Part shown: piece by piece, positions 28,941 to 37,692 of the stretch | Position numbering within the stretch: position 1 is the first letter of the stretch | Layout: every line of letters begins with the position of its first letter | Source: Sphingomonas bacterium | GTDB taxonomy: Bacteria > Pseudomonadota > Alphaproteobacteria > Sphingomonadales > Sphingomonadaceae | Assembly (NCBI RefSeq): GCF_028289855.1 | Contig: NZ_JAQGKZ010000105.1 | Span: 29,499-93,498, forward strand | Length of the DNA stretch: 64,000 bases | Reading direction: 5' to 3' | The notes under the pieces: generated by a model | The model's database searches: none | Seen by the model: the letters and a program-made list of their open reading frames with translations, nothing else | Told to the model about the DNA's origin: nothing | Program-made: the position numbers and the translations under genes

Positions 28941-29840
28941 TCAAAGCGCCCGATAGGGGCCGCGAGCGACGATCGCCCGCGCCCGGTCACTTCGAACAAA
29001 CGCCAGCCAAGCTCCCACCGCGGCGCGTTGCCTGTCGCTGGCGTACGCGATCACTCGCCGATCGAGCGGGTAAGCGGCATCGCCGGGCACGCTACGCCTG
29101 CCGGCATCGACGATCGCGACGATCCGGGTTCCGGCGAGCGGCCTTGCGTCGCCGACACCCAGCGCCGCTGGATCGGCTGCGACGGCATCCGCGATGGCCG
29201 CGCCGAACCGATCGACATGACTTGGCGGCAAAAGGGGTTCAGTCACTTCGCGCGCGCGCGACCAATCCAACTGAGTCGCATCGGCGAGCAGCGCCTTGCG
29301 CATGTACTGCCCCGTGCCGCTCTCCATGTCGGGTACGACCAGCCTGATCGTGCGCGACGCGAGCGGCCCGGCGACGCCGACCGATCCCCAGCTCGGCGGC
29401 GCGCCGCCGATCCGGAATGCCGCTGTGAGCTGCGCCAGCGAAATCTCTCGTAACGGATTGCTCGCATTTACACGAACCGCCAGCGCGGGCGAGCTTCCAG
29501 GTGTCGCGATACTGCCGAGCATGACCGGGATCGCGACGGGAGGGCGGCGGAACACCCATTCATACGCCTTGATCTCCGGATCGCTGGCGTCGCGCCCGAT
29601 CACGGCGATGTCGGCACGGCCGGTCGACAATCGCGCCATCGCGACGTCGCTGCCCACGGCATCGATCCGTATCACCGCCCCCGGATGGTCGATGCGATAC
29701 GCTGCGGCCATCGCGTTCAACGTCGGCGCCAGTTGCGCTGTCGTGGCGATTTCGACGATCGCGCCGTCGCGCTCCGGCGGGGCGATTTGTGCCGCGGCGG
29801 GCGCGGCCAGGGCCAGCAGGACGAGGCGCCAGATCTTCAT
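28941..29840 (-). CDS. Divergent PstS-like periplasmic binding protein (array member 1)
   Basis: A 299-residue protein with signal peptide MKIWRLVLLALAAPAAAQ. It is the most divergent and last gene of the array. It lacks the RTWGQLGL and DRSYPL signatures of its neighbours but keeps ITLAQ-type spacing (NPLREISLAQLTAAF) and a PstS-style phosphate-binding loop, ESGTGQYMRK. A phosphate-like oxyanion ligand is therefore more plausible here than for the others. Its ATG overlaps the stop of the upstream gene (ATGA, 29837-29840). Confidence 0.75.
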   Translation of the reverse strand: MKIWRLVLLALAAPAAAQIAPPERDGAIVEIATTAQLAPTLNAMAAAYRIDHPGAVIRIDAVGSDVAMARLSTGRADIAVIGRDASDPEIKAYEWVFRRPPVAIPVMLGSIATPGSSPALAVRVNASNPLREISLAQLTAAFRIGGAPPSWGSVGVAGPLASRTIRLVVPDMESGTGQYMRKALLADATQLDWSRAREVTEPLLPPSHVDRFGAAIADAVAADPAALGVGDARPLAGTRIVAIVDAGRRSVPGDAAYPLDRRVIAYASDRQRAAVGAWLAFVRSDRARAIVARGPYRAL

Positions 29841-30919
29841 TTCAGCTTGTCCAGTTCGCGCAGCAAGGTCGCCCGGTCGAGCGGAAGATATCCGCTGTCC
29901 TGAACCAGCGCGGTCTGCCCTTCGCGGCTGAGGATATACCGCAGAAACTCGCGCTCGACCGGTGGCATCGGCTTGCCCGGCGCGCGATCGACGAACGCGG
30001 GGATGATGCGGCCGAGCGGATAGCGCCGATCGATCAACGTCTCGTCGCTCGCTGTGACGAAGCCGCGCTTGGCGTCCCAGGCGATGGGTAGTGCCTTCAC
30101 CTCGGAATTGGCGAAAACGACGCTGGAAATGGCGATGCCGTAGGGGTCTTTTGCCAGTGCCTCGAGAATGAGCTGGCCGTGTTGGACGACGGTCCCGTCG
30201 GGTCGAGTCACCGGCATAAATTCGCGCGCGGCGGGGTTCCAGCGGTGGCTGCCGCACAGCACGCGCTCGCGGAAGAACAGTGCGAAATCGACATCGGTCT
30301 TCCACGCATAGGGCGTGATCGGTCGCCGCGCCCAATCCCCGGTCAGCCCCAGTTCACTCCAAGTGCGGATGTTGCGAGCGGTGCAGCGATGCTCCGCGCC
30401 GAACACCGCCTCGAGCTGGCGGATCGTCAATTTGGCCAGCGGGTTGGCTTTGTTGACGAAAATCATGTGCGCATAGTCGAAATAATTGGTCGCGACGCTG
30501 CCGTTGGCGATCTCGATCTTGGTCGGCGGATAGCCGTGCGCGCGTATAAACATGCGCTCCGCCGCAGGGCTGATCTCCTCTCCGAGAATTGCGAGCGTGC
30601 CCGCGCCGTCGGTCAGCGCGCCGATCGCCGATGCGGTGCCGTACATCCGATAGTCGAGCACGACGCCGGGCTGGCCACGCTGGAATTCTGAAAACCAGCG
30701 CCGCACGAGGTCGCCGACGAAGTCGTGCTTGGGACTGCCATGCCCCCAGATGCGGATCGTGCCGGTGACCTTGGGGCCGGCGACATACGGCGGCAACGTG
30801 GCCAGCGTTCGCGTCGCGATCAGCGAAGGCGGTGGCCCTTCCGCGAGCGGCGCGGCCTTCGGCGGGCTGGCCATTGCGCCAATCGACAACAAGGCGCCGA
30901 GCAGGATCAATCGTTTCAT
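29837..30919 (-). CDS. PstS-like periplasmic binding protein (array member 2)
   Basis: A 360-residue protein with a Sec signal peptide (MKRLILLGALLSIGAMA) and a type II periplasmic-binding fold: VTGTIRIWGHGS as first strand, NKANPLAKLTIRQLEAVFG, NIRTWSELGLTGDWARRPI and DRRYPLGRI, with the C-terminal FLRYILSREGQ. The SGT phosphate loop of true PstS is replaced by WKTDVDFALFF. Cysteines in HRCTARN and VLCGSHRW may form a disulfide. Both ends overlap neighbours by ATGA. Confidence 0.85.
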   Translation of the reverse strand: MKRLILLGALLSIGAMASPPKAAPLAEGPPPSLIATRTLATLPPYVAGPKVTGTIRIWGHGSPKHDFVGDLVRRWFSEFQRGQPGVVLDYRMYGTASAIGALTDGAGTLAILGEEISPAAERMFIRAHGYPPTKIEIANGSVATNYFDYAHMIFVNKANPLAKLTIRQLEAVFGAEHRCTARNIRTWSELGLTGDWARRPITPYAWKTDVDFALFFRERVLCGSHRWNPAAREFMPVTRPDGTVVQHGQLILEALAKDPYGIAISSVVFANSEVKALPIAWDAKRGFVTASDETLIDRRYPLGRIIPAFVDRAPGKPMPPVEREFLRYILSREGQTALVQDSGYLPLDRATLLRELDKLK

Positions 30920-31890
30920 CGGTCACCGTCCACGATGCGGCGTTGGTCGGCGGCGATGGCCGATGTCAGCGGCAGGTAGCCGCGATCCTGCGCGAGCAGG
31001 CCCTGCCCCTCGTCCGACAGAACAAAGCGGAGGAAGTCCGCAACGCGCCGGTCGAGCGTGGTGCCCGGCTTGCGCGCGAAGAACGCGTAGGCGCGGCGCG
31101 CGAGCGGATAGCGGCGCGCAACGATCGTGTCCGTGGAGGGCAGGATCGCCGGATCGGCACCATCCTTCAGCGGCACGACGCGCAGTCCATCGACCGCCTG
31201 GCCCGGATTGGCGATCGCCAGCGCATAGCGGTCGCCTCGCGCCGCGGCACCCGCACGATCGGCAGCGTAGTCGATCGTGCCGTCGAGCCGCCGCGCGTCG
31301 CCATATTCGGTGATCCGGTCCCAGCACATCCGGCGGCTGCCCCTGGCGATCCGGTCCTGCAGCCACGCGCCGGTGCGGCTGGCGAAGTCATACGCATCGA
31401 CACGGATCGGCTTGGCGGCCCATTCGCCGGTCAGGCCGAGCTGGCCCCATGTGCGGATCGGTTTTGTCGCGCCGGCGCAATCGATGATCGCCGCGAGTTG
31501 TTGTAATGACAATTGTCTGAGCGGGTTCGCCGCATCGACCAGCACGGCGATCGCATCAGACTTGCCCGGCACCGACACGCTGCCGTTGGCGATCTCAATC
31601 CGCGTCGCGTCATATTCCATCGGCCGCGAGAAACCGTTGTCGTCGACCGCATCGTTGGCGCGTCCCATGAAGGCCAGATCGGCGACCCCGCCGGTCAGTC
31701 CATGGATCGCGCTGTCGGAACCCTTCATCGCGAATTCGAACCGCGCATCGGGGTGAAGACGGCGATAGGCCTCGGCCCAGCGCTCGGCGATCCCGAGCAT
31801 CGCCGGATTGCCCCAGATGCGGATCGGCTTGTCCTGTGCGGCGCACGGCCACGCCAGCATCAGCGCGGCGAGGGCTAGCAGGACCCTCAT
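30916..31890 (-). CDS. PstS-like periplasmic binding protein (array member 3)
   Basis: A 324-residue protein and the shortest canonical member, without the roughly 40-residue mature N-terminal extension of the others: after the signal peptide (MRVLLALAALMLAWPCAAQ) the first strand KPIRIWGNP follows at once. It has IRTWGQLGLTGEWAAKPI, ARRYPLARRAY and DFLRFVLSDEGQ. The ligand loop reads DFASRTGAWLQ, which partly resembles the Ser/Thr-Gly loop of PstS. Cys in IDCAGATK and RMCWDR could pair. ATGA overlaps on both sides. Confidence 0.85.
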   Translation of the reverse strand: MRVLLALAALMLAWPCAAQDKPIRIWGNPAMLGIAERWAEAYRRLHPDARFEFAMKGSDSAIHGLTGGVADLAFMGRANDAVDDNGFSRPMEYDATRIEIANGSVSVPGKSDAIAVLVDAANPLRQLSLQQLAAIIDCAGATKPIRTWGQLGLTGEWAAKPIRVDAYDFASRTGAWLQDRIARGSRRMCWDRITEYGDARRLDGTIDYAADRAGAAARGDRYALAIANPGQAVDGLRVVPLKDGADPAILPSTDTIVARRYPLARRAYAFFARKPGTTLDRRVADFLRFVLSDEGQGLLAQDRGYLPLTSAIAADQRRIVDGDR

Positions 31891-32990
31891 GCGATGATCC
31901 GCCGTTGTTGTTCGGCCATCGCGGGCGACAGTGGCAGATAACGCCCGTCGCGATTGACCGCCTGCTGCCCTTCCCGGCTGAGAATGTAGCGCAGGAACTC
32001 GCGCACTTTCGGGTCGATGCGCCCGTCGGGCGGTCGGTCGATCACCGCGGGCAGCGTACGCGCGAGCGGATAGCTCTGGTCGATCAGCGTCGTATCGCTC
32101 GCCGCGACGAACGGCCCCGCCGACATCACCGCCAACGGCAGCGCCTTCACCATCGGCCCGGCATAGCGGATATTCGATACCGCGATTCCCACCGGATCCT
32201 TGGCCAGCGCATCGAGGATTTGCTGCCCGTGGTCGTAGATGCGCCCGTCGGGATAAATGATGTGCGCATATTCGCGCAGCGCCGAGTTCCAGCGATGGCT
32301 GCCCATGAGCACGGCATTTCGCAGGTAGAAGCCGAAACTGTCGTCGATCGCCCAGCTGTACGGCACGATCGCGCGCTTCGCCCACCCGCCCGTCAGCCCT
32401 AGCTCGCCCCACGACCGCACGTTGCGCGTGCCGCGGCGATGTTCGGTGCCCAGGATCGCGTCGAGATCGGTCAGCGACAGGCGCGTGATCGGGTTGTCGC
32501 GGTGGACGAACACCATCTGCGCATAGTCGAAATTGCGCACGTCCATGCATCCGGTCATCAACTGGATGCCGGTCGGGGCATAGCCCTTGACCCGCTCGAA
32601 CGCCTTGGCCGCATCGGGCAGGATTTCCTCGCCAAGGATCGCGATATCGCCGAGCCCATTGTACAGCGCCGGAATTCCCGACGAGGTACCGTAGAGATCA
32701 TATTCGAGCGACGCGCCGGGATGAAAGCGCGTGAAGTCCGCCCCCCATTGGTCGGTCAGATAGTGCATCCACGGCAGCTTACGGTTGCCGTGACCCCATA
32801 GCCGGATCGCGCCCGATACCGATTGCTCGGGCACGTAGCGCGGCATCGCCGCCGCGGCGCGTGCCGCCGGGCTGCCCGGAACGGCTGGACGTGGATCGAT
32901 CTTCTGGTCGGCGGGCGTTAGGCGCTGGGCATAAGCGGGCCAGGCGAGCAACGCCGCGGTTCCACCGATGAAGGCGCGCCGCGCGATCAT
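31887..32990 (-). CDS. PstS-like binding protein with Tat-type signal (array member 4)
   Basis: A 367-residue binding protein whose signal peptide begins MIARRAFIGGTAALL, a twin-arginine (RRxFIG) motif, unlike the plain Sec signals of the other members. It may therefore be exported folded, possibly with a cofactor or metal-bound ligand. The core has SGAIRLWGHGN, HRDNPITRLSLTDLDAILG, VRSWGELGLTGGWAKRAI, DQSYPLART and VREFLRYILSREGQ. The ligand loop is WAIDDSFGFYL. It overlaps the PepSY gene stop by four bases. Confidence 0.85.
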   Translation of the reverse strand: MIARRAFIGGTAALLAWPAYAQRLTPADQKIDPRPAVPGSPAARAAAAMPRYVPEQSVSGAIRLWGHGNRKLPWMHYLTDQWGADFTRFHPGASLEYDLYGTSSGIPALYNGLGDIAILGEEILPDAAKAFERVKGYAPTGIQLMTGCMDVRNFDYAQMVFVHRDNPITRLSLTDLDAILGTEHRRGTRNVRSWGELGLTGGWAKRAIVPYSWAIDDSFGFYLRNAVLMGSHRWNSALREYAHIIYPDGRIYDHGQQILDALAKDPVGIAVSNIRYAGPMVKALPLAVMSAGPFVAASDTTLIDQSYPLARTLPAVIDRPPDGRIDPKVREFLRYILSREGQQAVNRDGRYLPLSPAMAEQQRRIIA

Positions 32991-34078
32991 GCGATTGCCC
33001 GCCCGGCACGCACACGCCGCTTGCGAAACCAGGTAATCGCTCCGGTGACGGCAAGGGTAGGCAGCGCGAGTCCCGCCAGCATCACGAGCAGTCGCCCGAC
33101 CACGCCGCCGACATCGCCAGTGTGCACCGAATAGATCGCGTCGGTCAGCCGGTTGGCGAGCGGCCCGCTGCGCGAATCATAGGCATCGACGATCGCGCCG
33201 TTCGCCGGATCGATCGCCAGTGTCGAAGTTCCTGCCCAGCGGCGACTGTCATCGGGCTGCAGCAGCCGAAAGAAATAGACCGGCGACTTGGCCGACGGCA
33301 GCGCGATGCGCACCAGCGTCGATCCGGGGAAACGCGTGCGCGCAACCGTATAGGCCTGTTCGGCCGACAGGCGGATTGCCGGCGGGCGGTCCTGCGATTT
33401 GGCTTTGTAAGCTGGACGATACCCCGCAGTCGATGCGAGCACGGCGCGCAATTGCGGCGCGAAGGCGAGATAGATGCCGGCGCTGACCATCACGAGCAGC
33501 GCGGGCACCGCGACGATGCCGACCAGCCGGTGCCAGCCCATCAGGCGCGCGCGCTCGGCGGGCAGCCGCGTCATGCGCGCCGCTGCGCGCCATTTCGCAA
33601 ACCAGCCGGCGTTCCACAAACCGATCAACAGCGACGCGAACAGGAACGACCCCGACGTGCCGACGATCAACAACCCCGAATCGCCGAGCAGCAGCGATTC
33701 GTGCAGCCGCAACAGCCAGCCCCAGGCCGCGCCGCCCGCCGGCAGCATTCCCCCGGGGTCACGGCGGTCGAGCACCGCGCCATTGCGGCCGTCGATCACC
33801 AAGGTTTGTTCGCCCTGCGCGCCTTGGTAGTAAGCGAGCAGCAGCATGGGATTGGGGCCGAAGCTTTCCAGCTTGGTCACCTTCGCGCCCGCCGCCGCGC
33901 TCGACCGGGCAATGAGCTTATCGAGCGGCACCAGGCGCGCGCCGCCCGGACGCGCCAATGCCGCATCCTGCAGGTCGCGGTTGAACACGAGGGTTGCGCC
34001 GCTGAGCCCTTGCAACGCCCAAAAGATGCCGAGCGCGATACCGAGCCACGTATGGACGCGGAGGAGTTGACGCTTCAC
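32987..34078 (-). CDS. PepSY-associated transmembrane protein
   Basis: A 363-residue inner-membrane protein of the PepSY/PiuB type: VHTWLGIALGIFWALQGLSG in helix 1, RLHESLLLG, helices with GWHRLVGIVAVPALL, a second PepSY-like region (LSAEQAYTVARTRFPGSTLVRI) and YSVHTGDVGGVVGRLLV in the last helical pair. The His residues in these helices are typical. Relatives (PiuB, FoxB, FsrB) act as siderophore-iron reductases or accessory factors beside TonB receptors. GTG at 34078 with upstream GGGGG is chosen. An ATG at 34135 would overlap the upstream gene and lengthen the N-terminus without similarity. It is the only non-binding protein inside the array. Confidence 0.8.
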   Translation of the reverse strand: MKRQLLRVHTWLGIALGIFWALQGLSGATLVFNRDLQDAALARPGGARLVPLDKLIARSSAAAGAKVTKLESFGPNPMLLLAYYQGAQGEQTLVIDGRNGAVLDRRDPGGMLPAGGAAWGWLLRLHESLLLGDSGLLIVGTSGSFLFASLLIGLWNAGWFAKWRAAARMTRLPAERARLMGWHRLVGIVAVPALLVMVSAGIYLAFAPQLRAVLASTAGYRPAYKAKSQDRPPAIRLSAEQAYTVARTRFPGSTLVRIALPSAKSPVYFFRLLQPDDSRRWAGTSTLAIDPANGAIVDAYDSRSGPLANRLTDAIYSVHTGDVGGVVGRLLVMLAGLALPTLAVTGAITWFRKRRVRAGRAIA

Positions 34079-34097
34079 GATCAGCCCCCGGTCATGT

Positions 34098-35252
34098 TCA
34101 TTTGTCGCTGTCGATCTTGCGGCGCTCGGCCGCAATCAATGCCGCGGTCAGCGGCAGCATCGTCGTATCACGATTGACCTCTTCCTGCGCCTCGCGGCTC
34201 AGGATGAAGCGCAGGAACTCGCGCACCCCGGGCGGCAGCTTCCCGTCCGCGCCGCGATTGGCGTAGAACCACATATTGTCGGTGAGCGGATAGCTATGGT
34301 CGCGCACCGCATCGATGCTCGCCGCGATGGTCCGACCGTCGGCCAGCCGGATCGGCATCGCGCGCGTGTTCGGGTCGATCCCGCGCAATGGCGCGAAATA
34401 GGCGATCGCCGCGCGGTTGCGGCCCAGCGCCTCGGCCATTTGCTGGTCGACGCTCACCAGCTTGCCGTCGCCGGTCGCGCTGATCGTGAATTGCCGCAAA
34501 TGCTCGTTCCACTGCCCGCTGCCCTTGAGCACGTCGGTCGAGAAGCGCGGCGCGAACAGATATTGCAGATTGTAGCCATAGGGATCGATCGGCATCGCCG
34601 CCCAATCGCCCGTCAGCCCGAGCTGCCCCCAAGTGCGGATGTTCTTGCCGGGCCCGCGGGCGACGCTCGGGTCCCAACTGGTGCCGTGCCATCCACCGCT
34701 GCGCTCGGCGCCGAAAACGCCGTCGAGCTGGGCGAGCGTCACGCTAGCGAGCGGGTTGTCCTTGTGCACCGCGATCACGAACGGCGGGTCGACCGACCAT
34801 CCGGTCATCCCGGCTATCTCGAGCGGGTCGCGGTTGAAACGGCGCTGGAACGACAGCAGGTCCACCCATGTCATGCGCCGCGCGATCGCGACGTCGCCCT
34901 GCCCCGTCAGCAGCCCGGCGAACGCGCCGCTCGGCGAGATGCCGGTATAGACGAACCGCGCCTTAGGATGGAATTTGCGGAACGCCGCCTCGAGCCGCTG
35001 CTGGAAGCCGGGATTGCCCCACAGGTCCGATGCCCAAATCCTGATCGCGCCGCTGACCTTCGCCTCCGGCCGATACGCCGGCAGGTCGCGGAGATCGAAC
35101 TGGCCGGGCTTGTAGAAATGCTTCGCCTGCTGCTCGGCGACAAAGGCGGCACGCGCCTTTTGCACCTTGAGCGCGTCGCGAACGACGGGCGCGTCCTGCG
35201 CTGCGGCGGGCACGATCGCTAGCAACGCCAATACGAGCGCGGCGATCCTCAT
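34098..35252 (-). CDS. PstS-like periplasmic binding protein (array member 5)
   Basis: A 384-residue protein with Sec signal MRIAALVLALLAIVPAAAQ and a mature N-terminal extension (about 45 residues: VQKARAAFVAEQQAKHFYK) before the first strand (VSGAIRIWASDLWGNPG). Motifs are FVIAVHKDNPLASVTLAQLD, KNIRTWGQLGLTGDWAAMPI, RDHSYPLTDN and VREFLRFILSREAQ. The ligand loop reads GYNLQYLFAPRF, not SGT. It overlaps the next upstream gene by ATGA and is 19 bases before the PepSY gene. Confidence 0.85.
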   Translation of the reverse strand: MRIAALVLALLAIVPAAAQDAPVVRDALKVQKARAAFVAEQQAKHFYKPGQFDLRDLPAYRPEAKVSGAIRIWASDLWGNPGFQQRLEAAFRKFHPKARFVYTGISPSGAFAGLLTGQGDVAIARRMTWVDLLSFQRRFNRDPLEIAGMTGWSVDPPFVIAVHKDNPLASVTLAQLDGVFGAERSGGWHGTSWDPSVARGPGKNIRTWGQLGLTGDWAAMPIDPYGYNLQYLFAPRFSTDVLKGSGQWNEHLRQFTISATGDGKLVSVDQQMAEALGRNRAAIAYFAPLRGIDPNTRAMPIRLADGRTIAASIDAVRDHSYPLTDNMWFYANRGADGKLPPGVREFLRFILSREAQEEVNRDTTMLPLTAALIAAERRKIDSDK

Positions 35253-36469
35253 CCGCCGCTGTCCCCGCTCGACGCCGAGCCTACCGCCTCGATCTCCTTC
35301 AATTGCGCCCTCGCCATCGCCGGAGTCATCGGCAGATACTTGCCGTCGGCCATCACCGCGGCCTGCCCCTGACGGCTGACCACAAAGCGCAGATATTCGG
35401 CGACCAGCGGATTGATCTTTCCGCCCGGTTTGCGGTTAGTGTAGAAATAGACTTCGCGCGCCAGCGGATAGCTGCGGTTCTGCACGCTCTCCAGCGTGGG
35501 CATGACATAGGGCCCGGCGGCGACGCGGGCGAGCGGCACGGTCTTCGCCCCAAGCTTCGAGGCGTAGAGCATCGACGTGTAGGTAATCGCGTATTTGTCC
35601 TTGACGAGGTCGTCCATCATCTGGTCGCCCGCCACCCACAATTTGCCGAAATCGCCCGCGCCGCCGCCGGTGCGGACCTTGTTCGAATATTCGACCAGCG
35701 CCTCGTTCCACTTATACCCGCCGCCCATCACCTTCTCGGCGAAGTCGCGCGGGAAATGGTAATTGAGGTTGTAGCCGAGCACGTGGATCGGCTTGTCCGC
35801 CCATTCGCCGGTCAGGCCCAATTGCCCCCAGGTACGGATGTTCTTGTCGGCCCCGCGCGCCGCTTTGGCGTTCCAGCTGTTGCGGTCCCACCCGCCGTCA
35901 CGCTGCGCGCCGAAGATGCCGTCAAGCTGCTCGATCGACAGTTTCGACAGCGGGTTGTCCTTGTTGACGAAAGGGACCAGCGCGAAGGTCCAGCCCGACA
36001 CGTCGAACGAACCCGTCGCCATCACCACCTCGACCGGCAACGTGCCGAAGATGCGCTGGTACGACTGGAGCTCGTCCCAGGTCGGGCGGCGTCCCATCGG
36101 CGCGAGATCGGCCTGATGCATGTAGAGCGCGCCCATCGCGATGAACGTGCTCGACAAATTGTTCTCGAACCGGATGCCGGGCTGATATTTGCGGAACGCG
36201 TCCTCGAACCGCTTTTCGAGGCTCGAATCGGCGAGGTAGTTCGACCCCGCCTGACGGATCACCCCCGTCAGCTGTTTCGACGGCTTGTAATCGGGCAGGC
36301 CCGACAGATCGAACTCCTTGGTATAGGCGCGACGCAGGCCCTTGGTCTTGAGCGCGTCGGCGCGCGCCTTTTGCAGATCGAGCGAATTCTGCGACCCGTC
36401 CTTCGGCCCGTCCTGCGCCAGCGCCGCGGTGCCGATCAGCAGAAGCGGAATGAGGAGCGCGCGAATCAT
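35249..36469 (-). CDS. PstS-like periplasmic binding protein (array member 6)
   Basis: A 406-residue protein with Sec signal MIRALLIPLLLIGTAALAQ and the extension LDLQKARADALKTKGLRRAY followed by DLSGLPDYKPS, a linker shared with members 5, 7 and 8. The core has TGVIRQAGSNYL, FVNKDNPLSKLSIEQLDGIFG, KNIRTWGQLGLTGEWADKPI, NRSYPLAREVYFYTNRKPGG and YLRFVVSRQGQ. The loop reads GYNLNYHFPRDF. It ends in a low-complexity Ser/Gly tail. ATGA overlaps on both sides. Confidence 0.85.
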   Translation of the reverse strand: MIRALLIPLLLIGTAALAQDGPKDGSQNSLDLQKARADALKTKGLRRAYTKEFDLSGLPDYKPSKQLTGVIRQAGSNYLADSSLEKRFEDAFRKYQPGIRFENNLSSTFIAMGALYMHQADLAPMGRRPTWDELQSYQRIFGTLPVEVVMATGSFDVSGWTFALVPFVNKDNPLSKLSIEQLDGIFGAQRDGGWDRNSWNAKAARGADKNIRTWGQLGLTGEWADKPIHVLGYNLNYHFPRDFAEKVMGGGYKWNEALVEYSNKVRTGGGAGDFGKLWVAGDQMMDDLVKDKYAITYTSMLYASKLGAKTVPLARVAAGPYVMPTLESVQNRSYPLAREVYFYTNRKPGGKINPLVAEYLRFVVSRQGQAAVMADGKYLPMTPAMARAQLKEIEAVGSASSGDSGG

Positions 36470-37692
36470 TTGCTGGCGGGCACGATCTTGGCGAGCTGCG
36501 CCTTCGCGATATCCGGGGTGAGCGGCAGGTACCGTCCCTCGCGCTGGATTTCCTGCTGACCTTCCTGGCTCAACACGAAGCGCAGGAATTCCTCCGCCTT
36601 GGGGTCGATCGGATGGCCCGGGCCATTGATCGCGTAGAAATAGATTTCGTTGGTCAGCGGGTACGACCGGTCACGCACGCTCTCGAGCGAGCGCGTCACA
36701 TAGGCCCCACCGTTCTTGCCCTGCACCGCCAGTTCGCGCAGCTCGGGGCCAAGACCGTTCGGCGCGATGACGCACAGCGACAGCGGATCGGCGGCGACGG
36801 CGGCGCGCACCTGGTTGGTCCACTGCGCGATCTTCTGGTCGGGCGTCGCGTAATTGGCATAGGCGCGATACCCCTCGACCCATTGGTCGCTGCCTGACAG
36901 CACCTTGTCGGAGAACACGCTCATGATATTGGCATGCGCCGACTGACCGCAGGGATGGATCGGCTTGTTCGCCCATTCGCCGGTCAGGCCGAGCTGACCC
37001 CAGGTGCGAATATTCTCCTCGGGCCCGCGCTTGAACGGGTAATCGGTGCGCCAGACGCTATGATCGTAGCCGCCGTTGCGCGCGGTGCCGAACACCCCGT
37101 CGAGCTGCTTCATGCTGATCTGCTTGAGCGGATTGTCCTTGTTGACGACGATCACATAAGCGGGCGACCAGCCGTAGACGTCGTACGACCCGGTCGCGAC
37201 CTCCACCTCGGTCTGGGTGAATTTATAGACCTGCTGGAAGGTGAGATAATCCATCAGCGTCGCCGGGCGGCCCACTCCCAGGTCGGCGACCTTGGCGGCG
37301 AGCGCCGGGATAGCGATGCCCGCGGTCGGCAAATTGTATTCGATCGTGATGCCGGGCTGGAACTTCTTGAACGCGTCGGCCCAATATTGGCCGATCGGTC
37401 CATCCTTCAGGTAGTTGCTGCCCCAGATGCGCAGCGTGCCGGTGAGTTGCTGCTTGGGCTTATAATGCGGCAGCGCGCTCAAGTCCCATTTCTTGGTATA
37501 GCCGCCCTCCTGCGCATGCGCCTTGCGGAAGCCGGTGACGTCGAGCGTCCAGATCGAGCGGTTGGCGTTGGTCTGCGGAGTCGGAGCGGGCGTCGTCGGT
37601 GCCGGCGCTGCGGTCTTGGCGGGCGGCTGATCCTGAGCGAGCGCCGGGGTGGCGGCAGCGAGCGCAGCGGCGGCGAGGAACCGGACCTTCAT
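36466..37692 (-). CDS. PstS-like periplasmic binding protein (array member 7)
   Basis: A 408-residue protein with Sec signal MKVRFLAAAALAAATPALAQ and a Pro/Ala/Thr-rich linker (about 22-44), perhaps a flexible tether. LTGTLRIWGSNYLKDGPIG forms the first strand. Other motifs are VVNKDNPLKQISMKQLDGVFG, ENIRTWGQLGLTGEWANKPI, RDRSYPLTNEIYFY and FLRFVLSQEGQQEI. The ligand loop is CGQSAHANIMSVF, with a Cys/His pair unlike its relatives. ATGA overlaps on both sides. Confidence 0.85.
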   Translation of the reverse strand: MKVRFLAAAALAAATPALAQDQPPAKTAAPAPTTPAPTPQTNANRSIWTLDVTGFRKAHAQEGGYTKKWDLSALPHYKPKQQLTGTLRIWGSNYLKDGPIGQYWADAFKKFQPGITIEYNLPTAGIAIPALAAKVADLGVGRPATLMDYLTFQQVYKFTQTEVEVATGSYDVYGWSPAYVIVVNKDNPLKQISMKQLDGVFGTARNGGYDHSVWRTDYPFKRGPEENIRTWGQLGLTGEWANKPIHPCGQSAHANIMSVFSDKVLSGSDQWVEGYRAYANYATPDQKIAQWTNQVRAAVAADPLSLCVIAPNGLGPELRELAVQGKNGGAYVTRSLESVRDRSYPLTNEIYFYAINGPGHPIDPKAEEFLRFVLSQEGQQEIQREGRYLPLTPDIAKAQLAKIVPASK

